DNA from: an uncultured Bacillota bacterium
Lineage (GTDB): Bacteria > Bacillota > Sulfobacillia > UBA995 > UBA9673
Assembly: GCA_937863905.1 (NCBI GenBank)
Contig: CALMHV010000301.1
Span: 1-11,024 of the forward strand
DNA length: 11,024 bases
Direction of reading: 5' to 3'
Positions 6,115 to 11,024 of this stretch are shown here, piece after piece (position 1 is the first letter of the stretch; each line of letters starts with the position of its first letter). Made by a program: the position numbers and the translations under genes. Under the pieces are notes generated by a model that saw only the letters and a list, made by a program, of their open reading frames with translations, searched no databases and had not been told where the DNA came from.

Positions 6115-7914
6115 CTATTTCGCAAAGACAGGCTCCAGGCCTGCTGCTCGCACGTCCACGAGCTTCAGTTCCATACGGCGCAGGCCTTGCCACTCGTTCA
6201 TCTCCGGACGGAAGGCGATGTCGTAGAGGCCGGCGTCCGCGGCGCCGGTGCCCGACCCCGCCGCCAACTGGCCGGCGAGCCCGCCCATCCCGAAGCCGAT
6301 GGCGTCCATCGTCCGGCCGCCCGCGCGCAGGGTCGCCTTCAGATGCCGGCCGCCCTCCCCCACCGTTCGCGCGGAGGCGAAGGCGACGCGGGACAGGGCG
6401 AAGACCGGCTCGGGGTTCCCGGTGCCGTAGGGCTCGAGGCGCCCCAGTTCGTCGAGCAGGCCCGGGCCGTTCCCCCGGCCATCTTCCCCGAGAAGCTCGG
6501 CGGGCTCGACGCAGGCGTCGATACGCAGTTCGTGCACCAGGTCCTCCCTGGCGAGCCGGCGGCGAGCGAGTTCCAGGAAGTCGCGCGAGAAGGCCTCGAT
6601 GGCCTCCTCCCGGATCTCGAACCCGGCCGCCATGCGGTGCCCGCCGTGGCGGTCGAGCCAGCGCGAGCACTCGTCCAGAGCCCCCACCAAGTCAAAGCAG
6701 CCGATGCTCCGCCCGCTGCCCCGGCCGGAACCGCCGCCCACCGCCACGAGCAAAGCCGGTCGGGCGAAACGTTCCACCAACCGCGAAGCCACGATGCCGA
6801 TGACACCCTCGTGCCAGCCCTCCCCGGCCAGGACGATGGCTCTCTCCGCGTCGAGGTCGCCGGCGGTGACGCGCTCCGCGGCCTCCTCGAAGATGCGCCC
6901 CTCGAGGACCTGCCGCTCCCGGTTGCCCTGGTCGAGGGCAGCCGCTATCGCTTCGGCCTCCCCGGCCTCCGCCGTGAGGAGGAGACGCAGGGACGCCTCG
7001 GCGTCGCCCAGGCGTCCGGCGGCGTTCAGCCGCGGCCCGAACTGGAAAGCCAGGTGGTAGGCGGTGAGCGCTTTGCCTTCGAGGCGGGCGACCCGGGCCA
7101 GGGCGGCGAGACCCGTCCGGCCCGGGGGATTGAAGAGACGGAGGCCCCGGCTGACGAACTGGCGGTTCTCGCCGACCAGGGGCACGACATCGCAGACGGT
7201 GCCTAAGGCCACAAGGTCGAGCAGCCTTTCGCTCGAGGCGCCGGCAGCGGCGGCGAAGAGCGGCCCCCGCCGCAGACCCTCGACCTGCTCGATGGCCTGC
7301 ACCAGCTTGTAGGCCACGCCGACACCGGCCAATTCTGAGAACGGATACTCGCTGCCGGGGCGCCTCGGGTTCACGACGGCGACGGCCTGGGGAAGCTCGG
7401 TGCCGGGCTCGTGGTGGTCGGTGATGACTAGGTCGAGACCTAGCGAGCGGGCCAGGGCCGCCTCGGGGAGAGCGGTCACGCCGCAGTCCACGGTGATGAC
7501 GAGGTCGGCGCCCTCGTCATGTATCTGCCGGATGGCGCCGGGGTTCAGGCCGTAGCCCTCGGTCGCCCGGGCGGGGATGTAGGCCGAGGCCGTAGCCCCT
7601 CTCTCGCGCAAAGCCGTGAGGAGCACGGCCGTCGCCGTCAGGCCATCGGCGTCGTAGTCGCCGAAAACAACGATGCGCTGCCTGGACTCGATGGCTTCCA
7701 GGACGCGCGTGACCGCCCGGTCCATGCCGTCCAGGAGGAAGGGGTCCGTGGACCCCGCGGGCCTGCGATGCAGGAAGGCCTCCGCTTCCGCCAGCGCCGG
7801 AGCCGGAGTCTCGATACCTCGGCTAGCCAGTCGGTTGGCGAGAACGGTCGCCAGCAAGCGGGAAACACCCAACTCGGAGGAAAGAGCGGAGACGACCTCG
7901 GAAGCCGGGCTCAA
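6115..7914 (-). CDS. recJ: Single-stranded-DNA-specific 5'-3' exonuclease RecJ
   Basis: RecJ degrades single-stranded DNA 5' to 3' in recombinational and mismatch repair, using Mn2+ or Mg2+. The 599-residue protein shows the DHH-family motifs: FGDYDADG (D86, D88, D90), VDCG (D143), TDHH (D166-H168) and VCDVVPL (D242). GPRLNAAGRL (293-302) follows. The DHHA1 part has GWHEGVIGIVASRL (366-379), a Gly/Ser-rich GSGRGSGRSIG loop and GGHRMAAGF (424-432). The remaining C-terminal third corresponds to the OB-like nucleic-acid-binding region. All catalytic residues are intact. The TTG start at 7914 is the first start in frame and has only a weak ribosome site (GGCGGG). The lapA-like stop is 13 bases upstream, so translation may depend on coupling. 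The gene leads the recJ–apt–rel–dtd block. Confidence 0.95.
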   Translation of the reverse strand: MSPASEVVSALSSELGVSRLLATVLANRLASRGIETPAPALAEAEAFLHRRPAGSTDPFLLDGMDRAVTRVLEAIESRQRIVVFGDYDADGLTATAVLLTALRERGATASAYIPARATEGYGLNPGAIRQIHDEGADLVITVDCGVTALPEAALARSLGLDLVITDHHEPGTELPQAVAVVNPRRPGSEYPFSELAGVGVAYKLVQAIEQVEGLRRGPLFAAAAGASSERLLDLVALGTVCDVVPLVGENRQFVSRGLRLFNPPGRTGLAALARVARLEGKALTAYHLAFQFGPRLNAAGRLGDAEASLRLLLTAEAGEAEAIAAALDQGNRERQVLEGRIFEEAAERVTAGDLDAERAIVLAGEGWHEGVIGIVASRLVERFARPALLVAVGGGSGRGSGRSIGCFDLVGALDECSRWLDRHGGHRMAAGFEIREEAIEAFSRDFLELARRRLAREDLVHELRIDACVEPAELLGEDGRGNGPGLLDELGRLEPYGTGNPEPVFALSRVAFASARTVGEGGRHLKATLRAGGRTMDAIGFGMGGLAGQLAAGSGTGAADAGLYDIAFRPEMNEWQGLRRMELKLVDVRAAGLEPVFAK

Positions 7915-7927
7915 GACCCGCCAGGTC

Positions 7928-8365
7928 CTAGCCCCGGCGGGGCCCCGAGCCGCTTGGGCCGCCTCCCCTCGACAGGTTCGGCCCCGGGGAGGCTCCCCCG
8001 GCTTCCGGTGCGGGCGAGGCGGACGGACCGGGCGCCCTCGGGCGGCGAGCTTCCTCCAGCTCGCGCCGGGCGAGGGCGAGATCGGCTCTGGTCTTGTCGA
8101 GGTCGACTTTGGCTGTCTCCAGTTCCTTCTCGGCCTTGCGAAGCCGGCCGGAGGTGTCGTGAATCCTCAGGCCCAGGCGGACCTGACGGAACAAGCTCAC
8201 CAGGAACGCGGCCAGGGCCCCGGCCACCAGGGTCACCAGCACGATGCCCGCCAGCGGCCAGCTGAACTGCCAGCCCAGGAACCTCATCGCCACAAAGTGA
8301 GCGTTCTGGCTTGCGAAGACGGCCACGACCCCGAGCACCACGAGCAGAGCGGCAAGCGCGAACAC
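7928..8365 (-). CDS. LapA-type (DUF1049) small membrane protein with coiled coil
   Basis: This 145-residue protein has a hydrophobic first segment (about 1-18), the sequence ASQNAHFVAMRFLGW (18-32) and a second transmembrane segment (about 38-59). This is the pattern of the LapA/DUF1049 domain, whose Gram-negative members take part in lipopolysaccharide assembly; the role in Gram-positive relatives is unknown. After the second helix comes a charged heptad-like stretch (about 70-107) likely to form a cytoplasmic coiled coil, then a Pro/Gly/Ser-rich disordered tail. A TTG at 8380 would add five residues but overlaps the ribosome site. The GTG at 8365 lies 6 bases after a perfect GGAGGTG (8372-8378) and is preferred. 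It precedes recJ by 13 bases and follows the VWA gene by about 75, so it may belong to the recJ operon. Confidence 0.82.
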   Translation of the reverse strand: MFALAALLVVLGVVAVFASQNAHFVAMRFLGWQFSWPLAGIVLVTLVAGALAAFLVSLFRQVRLGLRIHDTSGRLRKAEKELETAKVDLDKTRADLALARRELEEARRPRAPGPSASPAPEAGGASPGPNLSRGGGPSGSGPRRG

Positions 8366-8371
8366 GGCCGT

Positions 8372-8378
8372 CACCTCC
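8372..8378 (-). promoter_or_regulatory. Ribosome binding site deciding the LapA-like start
   Basis: The minus strand reads GGAGGTG, with a 6-base spacer to the GTG at 8365-8363. An upstream TTG (8380-8378) partly overlaps this site and so is unlikely to be the start. Confidence 0.6.
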
Positions 8379-8399
8379 AAGGGTTGTCGTTTCTTGCCC

Positions 8400-8419
8400 C
8401 CGGGGGAGAATCCTCCCGG
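8400..8419 (-). repeat. Imperfect hairpin between the VWA gene and the LapA-like gene
   Basis: The minus strand CCGGGAG, loop GATT, CTCCCCCGG forms a 7-bp stem with a 2-base bulge (5 bp uninterrupted). No T-tract follows. A second small inverted repeat (GGCTC/GAGCC, 8430-8434 and 8443-8447) brackets the VWA stop codon. No promoter-like -10 was seen in this gap. A terminator role is only a possibility. Confidence 0.3.
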
Positions 8420-8439
8420 TCTGGAAGCGGGCTCCTCGC

Positions 8440-10245
8440 CTAGAGCCTCACCCGCCTCCGCTCGCTGTGGGCGATCTCGGAGAGGAGGGCCTGGTCCAGT
8501 TCCTCGACCACGTGCAACGTGCCCCGGGCCCCGGCAGCCAGGTCGCGGAGGAAGTCGAGGTTGGGCTCAAGCCCGACGCAACTGAAGCGGATTCTGTCCC
8601 TGGCCAGGGCCCGGGCGGCGGCAAGCGCGTCGGCGATGGGGTTCATCGTCCAGCGCGGAACGGTCGGAATGCCGTCCGTGATGAGCAGGAGCAGCGGGTC
8701 GCGGACCCGCTCCCGCCGGACGTAGGTGGCCGCCTGCACGAGGCCTTCGGCCAGGGGCGTGAGACCGAGGGGTCGGATGCGGGCGAGCCCCCGCTGCACG
8801 GCTTCGAAGTTCCGCGTAAAGGGGACGTAGAGGCCCGCCTCTCGCTCCTGGAAGACCACGACCGCCACCCGGTCCCGGGTCGAGAGGAGCAGGTGCTGGG
8901 CCAGGTACTTGGCCGCCCGCATGCGGGGCCCGGCCATGCTGGCGCTGGCATCGATGACCAGGCAGACATCCAGGGGCCCGAGCCCGCGCCGGCGGTAGAC
9001 CACGATGTCCTCGCGCCGCAGGCTGAAGACGACCGGTCCGGACCCGGCGCCTGGCCCAGGAGCGCCGGCCCTCTCCACCAGCCCCCGGACCACGGCCTGG
9101 GTCACTGTCTCGGGCACGGCCAAGGCCCCGACCCACCCGCCGGCCCCCGCCCGCTCGACCTGGCGGTAGGACAGGCCGCCCTGCCCCCTAGACCGGGTAC
9201 CGGTCATCGGCACGGCCGGCTTCCGCCCCGGGGCGCCGCAGAAGGGCAACTTCCTCAGGGTCAGCCTGAAGCGAAGTTCGATCTCGCGGCGGTGGCTCTC
9301 CAGGTAGTCTCGGAGACCTCGCCCGTCGGCGGTCAGGGAGTAGCGGCCCCGCTCTCCCGCGAGCAGCCCCTCCCACTCCAGCCTCCCCAGGACCTGGTTC
9401 AGGGGGACGCGACTCCGCAGCTTCCGGTGGAGTTGCGCCCACGAGGGTCCGTCCCGGAGACTCTCGAGGACCTCGCGCAGTTCGTCGATGCCCCCGAACT
9501 CGTCGGCCAGATCGAGGATGCCTCGCAGGTAGCCGGGGCCGGGAGACACCACGGGGTCTGGCGGTGCGGTCCAGTCGCGCCGGGGCTCGCGAAGAAGAGA
9601 GTCTGAGAACGAAGCGTAGTCCGAGAGGTCCATCGTCTGACCGCCCTCCTGGGCGGCGAGGCTGTTCAAGCGCTCGACGCGTCGTATCTCGTACCCCTGG
9701 CGCCTGACCTCCTCCTCCACGGCCATGATGAGATACGGGACGACCCCGTGGTCCCGCACCGAAGCCAGCAGGGCCAGATGGACGTGGGTAAGGTGGGCCC
9801 GACGGAGCGTCTCGCCCTGGCCATAGGCGAGACCTCCGGTGGCCCGGCCGCCTCCCGTAGCCGTCTGGACGTCGATGTAGTCGGAAAGGCGGCGTGTCCC
9901 GAGAGTGGCCCCGGCGGCGTCGGCCGCGCTGGCCCCGGGTCGGTGGAAGTCGCGCGCGAAGCGGTTGGCCGCGGCGGCCACGCATCGGGCTACCGGCCGG
10001 TGGTCGACCGGCGCCACCTCATGGAAGAGGTCAAGATGCAGCACCTGGCCTTCGCGGCGTCGGCGGTAGAAGACCTGGCCGGCGTCGGAATCGCTGACGA
10101 CGTCCACGTCGCCCGGACGGAGGCTCGAGAGGAGATGAACGTGCCTGGACACGACGGTGCTCTCGCCGAACCGGTACCCCTCGCCGCGTTCCAGGTGACG
10201 CCCGAGTTCGGCAACGAGGCGAAGGGCGGCCGGGTGGGACTTCAA
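8440..10245 (-). CDS. VWA-domain protein, partner of a MoxR-like ATPase
   Basis: This is a 601-residue soluble protein. The C-terminal VWA domain (about 424-590) has a complete metal-ion-dependent adhesion site: DASAS (D432, S434, S436), T496 in GLTPL and D524 in LITDG. It resembles the integrin-I-like domain of magnesium chelatase subunit D (ChlD/BchD). A middle segment (about 265-325), ending in RYSLTADGRGLRDYL, looks like a winged helix. The first 230 residues match nothing I recognise. VWA proteins paired with MoxR AAA+ ATPases generally act as adaptors in metal insertion or protein-complex maturation; the target here is unknown. There is no signal peptide or membrane helix. The TTG start overlaps the ATPase stop (TTGA) and has no good ribosome site, so translation is probably coupled to the upstream gene. 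Nothing nearby suggests tetrapyrrole synthesis, so a true Mg-chelatase role is unlikely. Confidence 0.88.
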   Translation of the reverse strand: MKSHPAALRLVAELGRHLERGEGYRFGESTVVSRHVHLLSSLRPGDVDVVSDSDAGQVFYRRRREGQVLHLDLFHEVAPVDHRPVARCVAAAANRFARDFHRPGASAADAAGATLGTRRLSDYIDVQTATGGGRATGGLAYGQGETLRRAHLTHVHLALLASVRDHGVVPYLIMAVEEEVRRQGYEIRRVERLNSLAAQEGGQTMDLSDYASFSDSLLREPRRDWTAPPDPVVSPGPGYLRGILDLADEFGGIDELREVLESLRDGPSWAQLHRKLRSRVPLNQVLGRLEWEGLLAGERGRYSLTADGRGLRDYLESHRREIELRFRLTLRKLPFCGAPGRKPAVPMTGTRSRGQGGLSYRQVERAGAGGWVGALAVPETVTQAVVRGLVERAGAPGPGAGSGPVVFSLRREDIVVYRRRGLGPLDVCLVIDASASMAGPRMRAAKYLAQHLLLSTRDRVAVVVFQEREAGLYVPFTRNFEAVQRGLARIRPLGLTPLAEGLVQAATYVRRERVRDPLLLLITDGIPTVPRWTMNPIADALAAARALARDRIRFSCVGLEPNLDFLRDLAAGARGTLHVVEELDQALLSEIAHSERRRVRL

Positions 10246-11024
10246 GGCGCGCGCGGACCCGGTGGGTCCAGGACGCCGAGTTCGAGTTCCCGCAGGATCT
10301 CGGCCAGCGGCCGCGCCGGTCGGAGCGGGGCCACGGGAGGGGCGTCGGGCGCCCCGTCAACGTCGCCGCGCCGGCCGGGCAGGCCAAACCCTCCCTGCCC
10401 GGAGCGTCCGGGCCGCGTCGCGCCGTCTGTTCCCCCCGACCCGTCGACCCCGAGCCCCGGGTCCGGGCCGCGGACCCCGGGCCAGCCGAAGAGAGACCAG
10501 AAGGACCGCCCGACCCCCGCGCTCCGGCCTTTACCCCCGAGATGGCTGCTCTCCTGGGCTGAGCCGCTCCCGGAAGTGGCTGGGCCGCTACCTGAGATGG
10601 CCGCCGGCTCCGGCGCGGGGGGCTGTCCGTCGAAGGCTGTCGCGGAGGGCTGGAGGCTATCCGGCGAGGGCGGTACCGCCCCGTCGCCGGCTTCGCCGGG
10701 TTCGGTCCGGACGGCGGCCGCCGCCTCGTGCGGACTCTCGGCCCTGGCCTTCTGGCCGAGATGGTCCATGACCCGGGCGAAGGTCGAGATATCGAGACGG
10801 TGCTGCAGGGCCCCGGACGCCACAGCGGCCACGTCGGAAAACGTCACCGTCGCGCGGCCCTCCAACACGCAGTTCATCCTGGCGCCGTGGTGGATGGCTT
10901 CCACACCCCGCAGGCTCTCCAGGCCGAAGTCTACGTAAAGCGAGGCCACGAACTCCTCGACGCTGTCCGGGCACTCGACGCGGCGGACTCTCGCCACGGA
11001 ATCGGCCCAGATGGAGAGGTCGGG
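10242..11024 (-). CDS. MoxR-like AAA+ ATPase, C-terminal part
   Basis: The reading frame is open through the right edge, so only the last 260 codons are seen and the Walker A and B motifs lie outside. The first 75 or so visible residues match the helical lid of MoxR/ChlI-type AAA+ proteins: LESLRGVEAIHHGARMNCVL, then GRATVTFSDVAAVASGALQHRL, equivalent to the family's GR-x-V-x-x-x-D and HR(L/I) signature. A GTG at 10997 is an internal codon, not the start. The rest, about 170 residues, is a low-complexity Gly/Pro/Ser/Ala-rich tail, apparently disordered, ending in a short helix-like PLAEILRELELGVLDP. MoxR proteins normally end soon after the lid, so the tail is unusual. The stop overlaps the TTG of the VWA gene. 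An energy-coupled chaperone role together with that protein is inferred. Confidence 0.8.
   Translation of the reverse strand, partial: PDLSIWADSVARVRRVECPDSVEEFVASLYVDFGLESLRGVEAIHHGARMNCVLEGRATVTFSDVAAVASGALQHRLDISTFARVMDHLGQKARAESPHEAAAAVRTEPGEAGDGAVPPSPDSLQPSATAFDGQPPAPEPAAISGSGPATSGSGSAQESSHLGGKGRSAGVGRSFWSLFGWPGVRGPDPGLGVDGSGGTDGATRPGRSGQGGFGLPGRRGDVDGAPDAPPVAPLRPARPLAEILRELELGVLDPPGPRAP
10255..10269 (-). repeat. Perfect 6-bp inverted repeat at the ATPase/VWA junction
   Basis: Arms GGACCC and GGGTCC with a 3-base loop lie within the last codons of the ATPase gene, 9 bases before the TTG of the VWA gene, where a ribosome site would normally be. A stem here would be opened by ribosomes finishing the ATPase gene, which would fit translational coupling. 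It may also be chance in GC-rich coding sequence. Confidence 0.3.

Noticed and set aside
5662..7206. A 514-codon plus-strand open frame opposite apt and recJ
   Set aside because: It spans two unrelated conserved genes on the other strand and shows no protein family features.
8311..9606. A 431-codon plus-strand open frame opposite the LapA-like and VWA genes
   Set aside because: Composition is typical of a GC-rich shadow frame, and it overlaps the conserved VWA metal site on the other strand.
10242..10997. The ATPase fragment as a complete 251-residue gene starting at GTG 10997
   Set aside because: The frame stays open to the window edge, and the residues before that GTG continue the sequence. 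The visible part is only a lid domain, so the gene must begin outside the window.
8440..11024. Magnesium chelatase (ChlI/ChlD) for tetrapyrrole synthesis
   Set aside because: The VWA protein lacks an AAA+ domain of its own and has an unrelated N-terminal region, and no tetrapyrrole gene is in view. A general MoxR/VWA pair fits better.

Overview
The window comes from a GC-rich bacterial chromosome, probably a GC-rich Bacillota (Firmicutes) lineage. The main reason is the gene order recJ–apt–rel–dtd–MBL hydrolase, all on one strand, which I recall as a conserved housekeeping block of Bacilli and Clostridia. Frequent GTG and TTG starts, purine-rich GGAGG-type ribosome sites and very short intergenic gaps fit this. 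No tRNA, rRNA, CRISPR array or insertion sequence was seen, and no intergenic stretch exceeds about 135 bases.

Every supported gene lies on the minus strand, so the window reads from its right end to its left end. At the right edge is the C-terminal part of a MoxR-like AAA+ ATPase with a long Gly/Pro/Ser-rich tail. It overlaps, by a TTGA stop/start, a 601-residue protein with a C-terminal von Willebrand A (VWA) domain. This is a chaperone-like ATPase/VWA pair of unknown target. Next comes a small LapA-type membrane protein with a coiled coil, then recJ, apt, a bifunctional (p)ppGpp synthetase/hydrolase and dtd. Together these cover DNA end processing, adenine salvage, stringent response and D-aminoacyl-tRNA proofreading.

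After dtd there is a stop-proximal hairpin and a short AT-richer gap with an extended -10 promoter candidate. A radical SAM enzyme and a MenA/UbiA-type prenyltransferase follow, joined by a TGATG stop/start overlap. The next gene, after 21 bases, is an MBL-fold glyoxalase-II-like hydrolase that runs off the left edge. In the usual order the MBL hydrolase follows dtd directly, so the radical SAM–UbiA pair looks like an insertion into the housekeeping block. It is the best candidate here for an undescribed two-gene pathway, perhaps making or modifying a lipid quinone or other prenylated compound.

Other points of note are an in-frame 4 x 18-base tandem repeat inside dtd, a perfect 9-bp hairpin between the apt stop and the rel start, and the unusual split-chelatase-like layout of the MoxR/VWA pair.
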